A stretch of DNA of 64,000 nt from Malachius bipustulatus (Eukaryota; Arthropoda; Insecta; Coleoptera; Melyridae), in NCBI GenBank assembly GCA_910589415.1, contig OU342638.1, positions 5,022,001 through 5,086,000 of the forward strand, read 5' to 3'. The translations under genes and the position numbers were made by a program. Under the pieces are notes generated by a model that worked only from the letters and a program-made list of their open reading frames with translations, was not told the origin of the DNA and searched no databases. Positions 23,650 to 34,648 of the stretch are shown one piece after another. The stretch's first letter is position 1; each line of letters opens with the position of its first letter.

Positions 23650-26600
23650 TATCGCTGTTTGAAGTTACGACGGGCCCATTTGCGCAATGTCGGGATTGCT
23701 GGTCCCCCATCGGGAGCCTCCCCGGTTGGCGGATAGGGGAATGTCGTCCATATAGATGACACCGGGGAAATTAAATACCCCGGGGCTGACCAAAACTAGC
23801 AAACCAGATGGTAGAGGACATAGAACCCACACAGCCTCGCCCGGTGCGATACCATCTTTCTGGCTTAGGCGGCGAGAAGTTGCTTTAAAGAGCTGACGTT
23901 TCGTTGCTGTGCCAGAGATTCCGGTCCTTGGGGTAAGAAACAATTAATATGCATGGATGGCTTTCCCGGGGTTAAAATTTTCCGGAGTTAAAACGACCCC
24001 CCATTCGGATCTCCGGGCGGGGGCTAATCCAGGGGCACATTCATGCAAGAGAAAGAATAATAACACATCCAGAATGGAAAAATTTATAGTCGACTTTTGT
24101 AATATTAGAGGTTTAAATACGAATATCAATTCAGTACATCAACATCTTCAGACAAATAAACCTCACATTCTAGCACTGTGCGAAACAAAAGTCCAAGCGT
24201 CATCAAGCACAGTTAATTATCTCTATCCAGGATATGACTTTCATTCCCGATTTAGACGTAACTTCGGAATTGGCATTTTTGTCAGAAGTGACCTCTCCTG
24301 CCAACGTGAGGAAGACTTTGAGCCCAATGACTTTGACGTCATGTGGCTTAGGATAACAGGTCGACAAACGACGAGATTTATCTGTTGTTTATACCGACCA
24401 CCCAGCGATACACAGTATAGGACACTTTTTTTGTCCCTCACAAAAACTGTTGAATTCATACAGATAAACTACCCCAAAGCTGAGATATCCATCTTGGGTG
24501 ATTTTAATGTACATAACATCAACTGGCTTAAATACATCAACTGGCTTAAATACTCAAACTTCACTGATGAAGAAGGCCGTGAAGCGGAATCGTTTGCGAT
24601 CAGCTGTGGTTTTACCCAGCTCATTGATGAACCAACGCGCATTCCCGATCGCGAGGGAGAATTCGCTAGCCTGTTGGATCTGTTTTTGACCACGAACCCT
24701 CAAATGTATACTATCACGGTGAAAGCCCCACTAGGTTCCTCAGATCATAAACTCGTCTCAACATCTTGTGTCCTACCAATTACTAGTGTTAAAGAAGCAA
24801 GTAAACCTCGTGTAGTCTGGCACTACAGATCTGCTAAATGGGAAGAACTCAGGGAATATTATCGAGATTTTCCATGGAGGAGTGTTTGTTTCGGCTCTAA
24901 TGATCCATCTGTTTGTGCTAGGGAAGTTGCTCAAGTCATCCTAACGGGCATGGAAGCCTACATTCCCTTTTCAAAAAAACAGCCCTCAAACAGCAAACAT
25001 TGGTTCAACAAAAGATGCAAGGAAGCTGTCGCCTCCAAACAACTGGCTTTTCGCCAATGGCGAGAGAGCCCCAACGGCATAAACCATCACAATTTCATCC
25101 TTGCTCGAAACAGATGCAAAGAAATAATAGATCAAACCAAGGAAACTCACAACCAAAAAATTAGGAACAAACTTCTCTCCTGCCCTAACGGTTCGAAATC
25201 TTTTTGGTCTGTAACTAAGACAGTCAGCCAGAACTTCACCAGATCAACGATTCCACCACTTACACGGACAGATGGGACTATCGCATCCACGGCTACCGAG
25301 AAGACGAACTTGTTGGCGGGAGTGTTTTCTTCATACTCTTCCGTCGACTTTCATGGAAGAACTCCGCCAATGATCCCTTCCGTGGAGACCAAAATGTCAG
25401 ACATTGTTTTCCGACAGCGGGTCATAAAGAGCATTATGTTAGCTTTAGACCCAAACAAAGCTTCTGGGCCCGATGACGTACCTGTTATCGTACTAAAAAA
25501 ATGCGCCACTGAGCTGTCATCTGTTTTCTGCCGACTTTTCAACTTGTCGTGTAAAAAGGGAATATTTCCTTCTTGTTGGAAATGTGCACGGATCCAACCT
25601 ATTCCCAAGAAAGGCAAAAAGACTATACCAAGTAACTATCGACCAGTGGCACTGCTTTCAGTAATATCCAAGATTATTGACAAAGCTATTAACCAACATC
25701 TTTTAAAATACTTGGAAGGAGCTAACATAATCAGCGACCGCCAATACGGATTCCGTAAACAGAGGTCAACTGGTGACCTCCTCACTTACGTCACCGAGCT
25801 GTGGAACGGCGCAATCGAGCACCATGGGGAGTCTCGAGGGGTTGCGCTTGATATTTCTAGAGCTTTCGACCGTGTTTGGCATGGTGGACTGTTGGCAAAA
25901 CTGCAGGCCTATGGCATGCCCAAGAGATTCTGCTTGTGGCTTGCGAGTTATCTCGGAGATCGTTCATTACAGGTGGCAGTCGATGGAGTTCTCTCTGAGA
26001 CCTTTTCCATCAATGCCGGTGTGCCTCAGGGATCCATTTTATCTCCGACTCTCTTTCTAATATTTATAAACGACTTGCTTGAAACAACAAAGAATCCAAT
26101 ATACAGTTTTGCCGACGACAGTACCCTCATATCTTCTTATACGTTAGATGCGCGAACATCTGCCATCGACGCACAGACTCGCAGGGAGCAAGAAGTTGCC
26201 TTACTTAACAATGACTTGCAAGACATTCTAACTTGGAGCGATAGAAACCAAGTCCAATTCAATGCTGGAAAAACCCAAGCAGTCATCTTCTCCAAAAAGA
26301 CCAACGTTTTGGAGCCAGATATGATGATGGCGGGACACTCTGCTACCCCAGCGTCATCTCTTCGTTTACTTGGACTGAGCCTCGGAGCGAACATGTCTTG
26401 GCATGATCATGTTGCTGGTCTGGCGAAGAGTGCTTCTCAAAAACTTGGAACACTCTTCCGCACGAAGAAATAATTTTATACACCACAACAGCTTCTCCTC
26501 TTATACAAGGCTCAAATCCGACCATCCTTGGAGTACTGCTCACATGTTTGGAGCTCAGCTCCCAAACATACGCTGAGACTACTCGACTCTATTCAGAAAA

Positions 26601-27030
26601 GAGCCATCCGCTTGATTGGGGACCCAGATTTGACAAAAAATTTAGACACTCTCGAACATCGAAGAAGAGTAGCTGACCTGAGTCTGTTTTACAGATATTT
26701 TAATGGAAGGTGTTCAAAAGACGTGGCCCGCTTGATCCCATCAAGAACAAGACCGGGAAGATATACACGTCGAGCCGCAGACGCTCATCCATATCAGGTT
26801 CAGCTCGTTACACCTCGTACCACCCTATTTCAGACTTCTTTTATGTACAGAACCGCATCACTTTGGAATAGCATTCCAAAGGGCGTGTTTCCCGAAGTAT
26901 ACAACTTACAGAGATTCAAGGCCGGCGTGAATCGATATCTCCGCTCATGCACCGCTCCCAGAGCGTCATAGGGATTTCCCTGCAGTGCATGTGCATTTTC
27001 AATAAAAAAAAAAAAATTAAAAAAAAAATG
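23650..27030 (+). mobile_element. LINE copy B (CR1/Jockey group), near full length
   Basis: A non-LTR retrotransposon with a GC-rich 5' region (about 23650-23950), one long ORF, a 3' UTR identical in plan to copy A, and an A-rich tail (27000-27029). From 25350 it is a close relative of copy A at 1-1663. No ORF1 was found upstream, so either the family is single-ORF or the 5' part is missing. I could not locate target-site duplications, so the exact 5' end is approximate. Confidence 0.88.
23957..26971 (+). pseudogene. Endonuclease-reverse transcriptase of LINE copy B, one in-frame stop
   Basis: A polyprotein for target-primed reverse transcription. The likely start is ATG 24074 (MEKFIVDFCNIRGLNTN), because the 39 codons before it look like UTR. 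The APE endonuclease has NIRG, LALCETKV, ILGDFNVHN and GSSDHKLV. The RT has KASGPDDVP, NYRPVALLSVISK, FRKQRSTGD, LDISRAFDRVWHGG, GVPQGSILSPTLF and catalytic FADDSTL near residue 718. The frame is open to 26970 apart from TAA at 26471-26473, a 3-base insertion relative to copy A (AAGAAATAATTTTAT versus AAGAAATTTTAT). An 18 bp tandem duplication at 24511-24546 repeats INWLKY. Read-through or reversion aside, RT translation would end before the C-terminal domain. Confidence 0.9.
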
Positions 27031-27059
27031 CTTTGTTCTACTCCCAACCTTTAATATGC

Positions 27060-27690
27060 ATATTAAATATGAATCACCAGTGCTTTAATGGGTCTCATTA
27101 AGATACAAATTTTCATTAAAGCACTGGTCAAGCTATCCAATGGCAGAGGAGCATTTGCAATCGAATCGGTTCCTTTTCGCTTACAATCGGGTCGGCAAGC
27201 CAACCGAAGTCCCAGAGTTGTCATACGACAAAAATTGCCTTGTGATATAAGTTCTGTATTTCTGAAAAAAAATTCTGAACGTTTATTTAATTTAGAACAT
27301 AAGTAACATTCAAAGAAAATTTATCAAGATTTTATGTTACCTTAATGAATTTGATACGTAGGTATATCGTGTAAAGAGGGGAAGATAAAGTATTATATCA
27401 TTCGTAGAGCTCCGTGATAGTATTCAAAGCGGCAACGCTGCGACCCGCGTTGCGCAGGTAAACAATATCGTAATTAATGGCTGTCGATGTTATTAAAATT
27501 ATTAATTAATCTCAAAATCGAAGCGTAAAATTCGGAATTCGAACTTCGCATAATAAAAATTACGCAGTAGTGAGTAGTGCCCTTTAAACTTGATACTAAA
27601 ACATGTCTCAGCAGAATAACCTTAGCGACGAAGAGGAAATTTGTTAAATGCGTAAACAAATAGCAACCTATCTTAACCTCAATATTCCGC
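27060..27690. other. Unassigned spacer
   Basis: AT-rich DNA between the LINE tail and the outer foldback end. It includes a short inverted match around the LINE insertion (GCATATTAAATATGAATCAC near 27057 and GGTCTCATTAAGATAC near 27090). No gene was seen. Confidence 0.35.
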
Positions 27691-28404
27691 AATTGTACAG
27701 GGTGTCCCAACATTAGTGTTCACCCCCTAAATAGAGCTTAATTTTAAAGATAAAAAATTGAAACTTTGAGGATTTGTGTACTTGATATAGGACCACGGAA
27801 TGGCATAATCAGTTCAATTAAAAGAAAATTAGTTCGGGCGCCAGCGATAAAAAACTGTAATATGGTGGTAAATTGTCGAAAAAAAAATCGATTTTTTTCA
27901 ATACAGGTAGAAATCGATTAATAAAATCAAAATTGCTTGAAAAAAATGTGAAAAAACTAATTATAAGGCTTTAATTAAATAAAATATAATTATATAGCAA
28001 TGACAGGTAGAGATTTGATTTATGATGTGCAATAGAGTCATCAATATAATAGTAGCCCCAATAAAGTTTTATTACAAAGTAAACAAGCCCTAAATAAATA
28101 TAGAAGAATGGCTCTTTCTGGACCAAGGGAACATGCTGTGAACCTGGAGCACTGGACTCAGTGTCGTATTATGGAGTCCTGAAAAAGGTGATTATTAAAA
28201 ATGTAAAATAAATATAATTATTTCAAATTTATGAACTCTTATCCTTTAAATTGTGTAATATTACATTAACGTGATTTTATGGACATATATTACGATAATC
28301 AATAATCATAAAACATTACAGAATTCCAGATAGGTAGGTAATCAAGGTATGTGAGATATTATTCATCAACTAGGTAATTGTTCCGACAACTTAATACTAT
28401 TTAA

Positions 28405-29374
28405 TTATTTTGTTTATTAATCTCTTAACAATTATAAATAAAATATGAATAAATGGCTCACCTAAACAAATATCCACCTCCAAATTTGAGATTAATTTTA
28501 TAGGTAAAAAAATGAAACTTTGAGGATTTGTGTTTTGATTAGGACCGCGGAATGGCTTGATCAGTTTGATTTTTTTTCAGGCAACAGTGATAAAAATGCA
28601 ATTTTATAATAAAGTGGTAAAAAATATTCAATTTTTCGCATAAATCTGTAGAAATGGATTAATAGGTAATATCAAAATGGATGAAAAAAAATGAGGAGAT
28701 TTTAATATCAAATAAAACTCATATTTAACAGGCGGTTTGGTAAGTGGACAACCGAATAAAACGTCATGTATAAAATCGTATTTAAGCATAAAAGATCAGC
28801 AGAAATTTGTTAAAGATCAGCAGGCCCAAGGGGGCTTAAAATATTCTTAGAGTGAAAATTTTTCTTGTGTTCCTCAACTTTACAACCTGTTTAACCGGAC
28901 AGGTCATTAATGCAACTTTAGAAGGACAATGAAAATAGATGTCTGTTGATAGGTAAGAAATATTTAAATTATGCAGCTTGGAAAACATACCGTACCTAAA
29001 AGGATTTTAAAAATCTCGCAAAGTAGAAGGTTTCCTTCTGGAATTCACTAATAGGTTTATTCCTGGAATACCCTAATACCAAACTTAAGTATTGTTGACA
29101 TTTCTTGCCCATACTCATGCGTAGCAGAATGCCTTTCAGGAGTTTATGGTGTTTGTAGGTAGGTACCTACTTACTATTATTAGGTATGTCCTAGTTTAGT
29201 CAAAGTTTTACTTTGAAACCAGAAAGGTCTTGTACGAATCCAAACCTTTCAGCTTTGTGTTTAATTGTCAAATTATCGTGCGCATCTGAGTGTTGTTAAA
29301 GTGGATATTTGCTTTAGGTGTAACATTTATCCATATTTTATTTATAATAATTGTTAAGAGATTAATAAACAAAA
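28405..29374. repeat. Secondary inverted and direct repeats inside the nest
   Basis: ATTTTGTTTATTAATCTCTT at 28405-28485 recurs inverted at 29305-29374, ending exactly at the BEL LTR edge. In addition 28470-28720 is a diverged, same-orientation copy of the outer element's left arm (GAAACTTTGAGGATTTGTGT, ACCGCGGAATGGC). The rest of 28720-29300 shows no gene. This DNA probably records earlier insertions at the site. Confidence 0.6.
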
Positions 29375-29375
29375 T

Positions 29376-29781
29376 TGTTGTCTACAAACGTTGGTTATAG
29401 TGGACTGTATTTGATTTATTTTGAAAAGTTGTAAAATTGTGTTAGATTATGCTGTATACCAAAAAAACGAACGCACATTGAGGAGGCACTCACCTTTTGC
29501 CGTTGTTGGTCCCGTCGTTGAGAGCTCTCAAAGGTTGTTCGATTGTTTTCGGGAAGCAGGATCACTAATCTCACAAATGTTAGAGAAAATGTAATTTTAA
29601 ACGATTGTTTAGAATGGCTGAATGGGCCGTATCACCGTTTCTCTGTCGTTTCTCTTCACTGGCCCGCGTATCTTCTTGTATTGCTTGACCAGGGAGTGGG
29701 GCGGGTTTGTGCACACAGCAATATGCGTTTTTCCGCGCGAAAATAATTAAATTTAAAATAAAAGATATCCAGTCCCCAACA
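29376..29781 (-). repeat. 3' LTR of the BEL/Pao element
   Basis: Read on the minus strand it begins TGTTGGGGACTGGATATC directly after a purine-rich tract (GGTGGGTGGAA) downstream of Pol, and ends GTAGACAACA. TGTTG...CAACA termini fit BEL/Pao LTRs. A GTGAGT splice-donor-like site lies near its 3' part. I could not find the matching 5' LTR near 36.5-36.8 kb, so the limits rest on termini only. Confidence 0.6.
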
Positions 29782-29901
29782 TTCCACCCACCAAAAACGC
29801 CTTGGTTTTTCCCAACTATACACATATGCACGTGAGATGCATGAAAAAATTAACAAAAAAATTTCGAAAATTACCTAAAATTAAAATTAAAAAAAAAGAA
29901 A

Positions 29902-32900
29902 TTATTGTCCCGGCAGTGGACAAATTTTTACCACAGGACGTTGTAAAACCCCCTTTTGGGTTTTTAACGAGACGACGCGCACTACCCCGTCTGCTCCTGG
30001 ATGCAGCTTGACCACACGTCCGAGAGCCCACTCGACTGGAGGCTTTAGCTCATCTTTGATGAGGACAAGCATATCAAGTTTGATATTGGGATAGGGCGTG
30101 GTCCACTTGACCCGCTGTTGCAGGGTGTGCAAGTATTCGTGACTCCAACGCTTCCAAAAACTGGCGTGCATTCGCTGCAAAAGCTGCCAGCGGCTTAGCC
30201 TATTTAGGGTTAAATGTTCAAGATTAGGTTCTGGGAAACTGGTAAGTGGTTCTAGGGTAAGGAAATGTCCTGGTGTTAAAGGACTTAGATCGTTCGGATC
30301 TTCACTGATGGAAGAAAGAGGACGCGAGTTTAAAAGAGACTCAATTTGCGTAAGCAAAGTATAAAATTCTTCATAGGTCATGAGTTGTTGACCGACGACG
30401 CGATAAAGATGGGTCTTGACAGACTTCACTCCAGCTTCGCTCAAACCATTGAAATGTGGCGCCCCTGACGGGTTGAAGTGCCAATTGATTCCCAGATCAA
30501 CAGCTGCGGCATTAGAAAAAATTTGAAGTTGATTGTAAGTGCCTTTGAAGTTAGTGCCTTGATCAGAATAAATATCAGAAACTCTGCCTCGACGAGAGAT
30601 GAACCGACGAAAACTCGCGAGAAATGCGTCGGAGGTCAGATCCGATGATAATTCTAGATGGAGGGCTTTCGTAGCACAGCATACGAAAAGACAAATATAG
30701 GATTTCGACGTCTTCGCACCTCGATGTTTTCCCATTGTGATTGTGAATGGCCCAGCATAATCTAGGGACACTTGCGAAAATGCCTTGACTTGATTGATTC
30801 TGAATCTAGGTAGATCAGCCATAACGGGGAAATACGATTGAGGTCGACATTTAAAACACTTATGGCATTTAGAAAGACAACTGTAAATCGAGCTACGTGG
30901 GGAAATTATCCAAAAGTTTTGCAAGATCAAGTTGTGTAGAGATTTAAGACCAGGATGAAAGTTTTCCTTGTGGACTTGTTCTATGATAAGAAACGTGAAT
31001 TTATGCTTTTTTGGTAATAAAACGGGATGTTTAGCATCCAATGAAAGGGATGAGTGTCTTAAACTTCCACCCACCCTGAGAATACCTGCTTCGTCAATGA
31101 AAGGTGCTAATTTTCTGAAAGGTTTAGGAAGCGAACTCTTTTTCTGACAGGAATCCACAATATCTGAGAAGCACTCTGCTTGTACCTGCCTTATAATTAG
31201 CTGTAAAGCTCGATGATTTTCGGCGTAGGTCGGAGCAGGAGTATCGGGCTTCTTCTGTCTGCGGAGGCGCGGGCAAAGACGTAAGACATAAGCTAGAATT
31301 CGCTGAATTTTCCGTAGGGATGAGAATTTGGCGAGTAAATTCGGAATAACTCCTGAAGAGATTTCCACTGCGGCGTGAAAAGCTAAAGTTTTTTCTTCTT
31401 GCGAAGCTTCAGGGAATTTTTCCAATATAATCGATGGCTGCTCAGGCCAGTCTGTAGGTTGCTTATAAAGGAAATCTGGACCTTGCCACCAGAGTTTGTG
31501 TTCTATCAAAGGTCTAGGACTGAGACCTCTCGAAACACAGTCAGCAGGGTTGTCTTTTGTGGGAACATACTTCCATGACAATGGAGGAACTATTTCCTGA
31601 ATATGAGCGACTCGGTTAGCTATGAACGTTTTCCAGCGGTGTGGAGAGGCTGAGAGCCAAGCTAAAGTTACTTGTGAGTCGGACCACGCATAGACAGTAT
31701 CGAATGTAAATTTTTGAGAATAGGCTTTTTTGACAAAAGTAATTAAGTCCGACAGAAGATAGGCATCACAAAGTTCTAGTCGAGGTAAGGATATAATCTT
31801 AAGAGGAGCGACTCGAGATTTTCCCGTGATCAGGATCAATTTGATTTGTCCGCTAGACGTAATCACTCGGAAGTAGATCACTGCCCCATAACCCTTGGTA
31901 CTGGCGTCACAGAACCCGTGAATCTCTAAACGCGAGATCAACTCTGAAACTATCAGCCTTGGTAGTTCAACTTTGGCTACTTCTGGAAGTTCCAGTCTGA
32001 AACGATTCCATTCCTGTACAATAATATCTGGAGGTGGGTCATCCCAACCAGTCTTTGAACGCCAAAGCTGTTGTAACATGTGCTTTGCAAGAAAAATCAT
32101 GGGAGCTAAGAAGCCTAAGGGATCGAAGATCCGTGCTATTTGAGATAGCACGCTACGTTTCGTGCAGTCCGATTCAATGGGAGTGACAGAATACGAGAAA
32201 GTATCCGAGTTAGGATTCCATTGAAGTCCAAGAACTTTAATAAAACTAGGGAGTTCTGTGTCAAAACTTAGAGGCATTTGAGAGTATTCGTAAGGGACTG
32301 CGGAGAGAATCGCGGGATGATTGCTCGCCCATTTCCGTAACTCGAAACCGCCTTTTTTCAAGAGAGCGATTAATTCGGACTGAAGATGAAGTGCTGCCCC
32401 TACAGAATCTGCCCCGGTTACACAATCATCCATATAGACTGAATTTTGTAAAACCTCTGAAGCTAAAGGGTGATTATCCTGTTCGACAACTGCTAGTTCT
32501 TTGAGAGTTCTGAGGGCAAGATAAGGAGCGGAAGAGACTCCGAAAGTCACAGTCTTAAGTTCATATTCTTTAACTTCCTCCGTGGTAGAGAAACGCCAAA
32601 GAAATCTCTGATATTTACGGTGTTCAGGTTTAATTAGTATTTGACAGTACATTTGTCTTATGTCGCATATAAATACAATAGGAAAAGTTCGGAATTGTAA
32701 TAGAATGGTAGGCAAATCATGTTGAAGTTTGGGCCCGGAAAAGAGCGTATCGTTGAGGCTTAGGCCCTTCGATCCCCTTGCACCGGCGTTAAAAACGACT
32801 CGAATTTTGGTGGAGACGCTGTCAGGCTTTAAGACACAGTGGTGAGGGAGATAAAAGGCCGATGAAGCTCTATACTCGGAACGTGGAATTTCGGAAATGT

Positions 32901-33333
32901 AATTCTTTTGCAAATATTCTTTAAAGAAATCTGAATAAGCGACGTGCAGATCAGGATTTTTGTAAAGACGAGCTTCAAGGGATAGTAATCGCCGTAGGGC
33001 TTGGTTGTACGAATCTCCGAAATCAGGTTCATTTTGCCTGAAAGGAAGTGGAACCACAAATCTTCCAGAGATATCCCGAGAGACTGAGTCTTTGTATAAT
33101 GTTTCACATTTAATATCATCTTGAGATAAGATCGCATTCGTTGTAGGCGGGTGTTCAATTTCCCAAAATTTTTGAAGAGTAATATCTATTTGAGGCTCCA
33201 GTACAGTGGCACAACTAAGAAGCGAGGTAGTTTGCGATAAGCATTCCGTGCGGCCCTGAAGAATCCAACCGAAAACGGTTTCTATGGCTGCCGGTTCCCC
33301 AACTTTACCAAAAATGCGTCCTGAACCAGCATG
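29902..33333 (-). CDS. BEL/Pao Pol: reverse transcriptase, RNase H, integrase
   Basis: An open frame of about 1140 codons from the mariner junction to the TAA at 29902. No ATG is needed because it continues the Gag-Pro frame. Counting from 33057: RT with FNAGARGSKGLSLNDTL (about 89-105), first Asp in FICDIRQMY (132) and YMDD at 208-211; RNase H of the Pao type with IHGFCDASTKGYGAV (near 400) and AWSDSQVTLAWL; the zinc-binding H/C region CLSKCHKCFKCRP; integrase core Asp in SLDYAGPF, Asp in IYSDQGTNF and Glu in LSEAGVKS; and a C-terminal DUF5641-like tail (RWQLLQRMHASFWKRWSHEY). All catalytic residues are present with no stop, so this part is intact although the element is split. Confidence 0.93.
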   Translation of the reverse strand, partial: HAGSGRIFGKVGEPAAIETVFGWILQGRTECLSQTTSLLSCATVLEPQIDITLQKFWEIEHPPTTNAILSQDDIKCETLYKDSVSRDISGRFVVPLPFRQNEPDFGDSYNQALRRLLSLEARLYKNPDLHVAYSDFFKEYLQKNYISEIPRSEYRASSAFYLPHHCVLKPDSVSTKIRVVFNAGARGSKGLSLNDTLFSGPKLQHDLPTILLQFRTFPIVFICDIRQMYCQILIKPEHRKYQRFLWRFSTTEEVKEYELKTVTFGVSSAPYLALRTLKELAVVEQDNHPLASEVLQNSVYMDDCVTGADSVGAALHLQSELIALLKKGGFELRKWASNHPAILSAVPYEYSQMPLSFDTELPSFIKVLGLQWNPNSDTFSYSVTPIESDCTKRSVLSQIARIFDPLGFLAPMIFLAKHMLQQLWRSKTGWDDPPPDIIVQEWNRFRLELPEVAKVELPRLIVSELISRLEIHGFCDASTKGYGAVIYFRVITSSGQIKLILITGKSRVAPLKIISLPRLELCDAYLLSDLITFVKKAYSQKFTFDTVYAWSDSQVTLAWLSASPHRWKTFIANRVAHIQEIVPPLSWKYVPTKDNPADCVSRGLSPRPLIEHKLWWQGPDFLYKQPTDWPEQPSIILEKFPEASQEEKTLAFHAAVEISSGVIPNLLAKFSSLRKIQRILAYVLRLCPRLRRQKKPDTPAPTYAENHRALQLIIRQVQAECFSDIVDSCQKKSSLPKPFRKLAPFIDEAGILRVGGSLRHSSLSLDAKHPVLLPKKHKFTFLIIEQVHKENFHPGLKSLHNLILQNFWIISPRSSIYSCLSKCHKCFKCRPQSYFPVMADLPRFRINQVKAFSQVSLDYAGPFTITMGKHRGAKTSKSYICLFVCCATKALHLELSSDLTSDAFLASFRRFISRRGRVSDIYSDQGTNFKGTYNQLQIFSNAAAVDLGINWHFNPSGAPHFNGLSEAGVKSVKTHLYRVVGQQLMTYEEFYTLLTQIESLLNSRPLSSISEDPNDLSPLTPGHFLTLEPLTSFPEPNLEHLTLNRLSRWQLLQRMHASFWKRWSHEYLHTLQQRVKWTTPYPNIKLDMLVLIKDELKPPVEWALGRVVKLHPGADGVVRVVSLKTQKGVLQRPVVKICPLPGQ

Positions 33334-33343
33334 AAAGGAACTA

Positions 33344-34648
33344 CGAGGGTCATTTGAAAAGTTTCCGGCCTTTTGAAGAAAAACACATAATTCAAGCCAA
33401 ACAAAAATTTATTTCTCGACATAGCCTCCACGCAAGTCCATGCATTTGGTCAAACGCTTTTCCCAACCCTTCAGGCCATCAGAAAAAAAAAAAATTAGGT
33501 AAACTTGAAAAATACAGGTTTACTGCCTCTTCAACTTCGGTATTGGGCCCATATTTTTTCCCACCCAGAAATTTTTTCAAGTTGGGGAACAAAAAAAAGT
33601 CACTCGGAGCTAAGTCTGGTGAGTAGGGTGGGTGGTGGGTAATGCAGCAATTCGAACTTCAGTTCGTCCAATTTCGCCGTTGCGACCATGCACGTGTGGA
33701 CTCGCGCGTTGTCCTGATGAAACAGCACACCTTCTTCCTCGCCACGTGTGGTCGTTTCTTCTTGGGTTCCGTCTTCAATTGGTCCAGCAACGCAGCGTAT
33801 AATAGGGTCCGTTAATGGTTTTACCTTTTTAAAGGTAATAAACCATAATTACTCCACGGCTGTCCCAAAAAACTGTCACCATAACTTTTCCGGCAGAAAG
33901 AACGACCTTCGCCTTCTTCGGAGCTTGTTCCCCCACCTCAATTCATTGCATTGACTGTTGTTTAGTCTCCGGAGTATGGTGATGGATCCAGGTTTCGTCG
34001 ACAGTAATTAATCGGCGCCAAAACTCAGTAGGATTCTTTTGGAACAGCTGAAGAGTTTCGCGCGACATGTCCATCCGTACGCGCTTTTGGTCGATCGTCA
34101 ACAAACGCGGCACCCATCGCGCGGATAATTTTCTCATGCATAAATCTTCATGTAAAATCTTATGCACCCGTTCAGTGGATATCCCACAAGCCTCAGCAAT
34201 TTCCCTAATGGTTAATCTGCGATCTTCCATCACGGTTGTGTGCACTAAACTGACAATATCTTCAGTGGAAACAGTTTTTGGACGACCAGAACGTCCATCG
34301 TCAAAAATGCTTGTACGACCGCGTTTGAACTCGGCCACCCAATGTTTCACGGTTGTAAATGAGGGCGACGATTCACCATACACGGAGTTTAATTCTTCTT
34401 TCACTTCCCGAGTTTTTTTCTCTTTCAAATACAAGAACTTTATCACCGCGCGATACTCGATTTTATCCATTGTCGTTAACAAACGTCATCTGTCAACTTT
34501 GGAAGGGTACCATGTGTTTTGTACTGATCGGAATGACTTGAAATTTTTATGGCATACATATGTAAAGGCCCTCTATTGGTTGGCAAGAGAACTTGAATGC
34601 ACCATTACTTTTTGCCGGTAAGGACGGAAACTTTTCAAATGACCCTCG
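33344..34648 (-). mobile_element. Mariner transposon, 1305 bp, inserted in the BEL/Pao element
   Basis: The ends CGAGGGTCATTTGAAAAGTT (33344) and the matching inverted end (34648) differ by few bases over about 27 bp, with TA at 33342-33343 and 34649-34650. Length and ends fit mariner. The surrounding BEL reading frame reads into the right TIR, showing mariner is the later insertion. Confidence 0.95.
33480..34471 (-). pseudogene. Mariner transposase, decayed
   Basis: A DD34D transposase that would cut and paste the element at TA sites. The start is MDKIEYRAVIKFLYLKE near 34471. The N-terminal helix-turn-helix domain (FTTVKHWVAEFKRGRTS, DDGRSGRPKTV) and second HTH (LTIREIAEACGISTERVHKI) are intact. 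The first catalytic Asp is in ITVDETWIHHHTPETK. TGA at 33943-33945 follows SMQ where the family normally has Trp. A second stop follows near 33830, and a 2-base shift occurs near 33800 (extra TA). Beyond these, residues around QDNARVHT and the region just before the third Asp are still recognisable in other frames. Full mariner transposases are about 345 aa. This copy makes at most the first half. Confidence 0.9.

Noticed and set aside
23665..23943. 92 aa minus-strand ORF upstream of LINE copy B
   Set aside because: It lies in the GC-rich 5' UTR of the LINE on the opposite strand. No domain is present, so it is taken as a shadow.
34067..34621. 184 aa plus-strand ORF
   Set aside because: Antisense of the mariner transposase. 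No homology expected.
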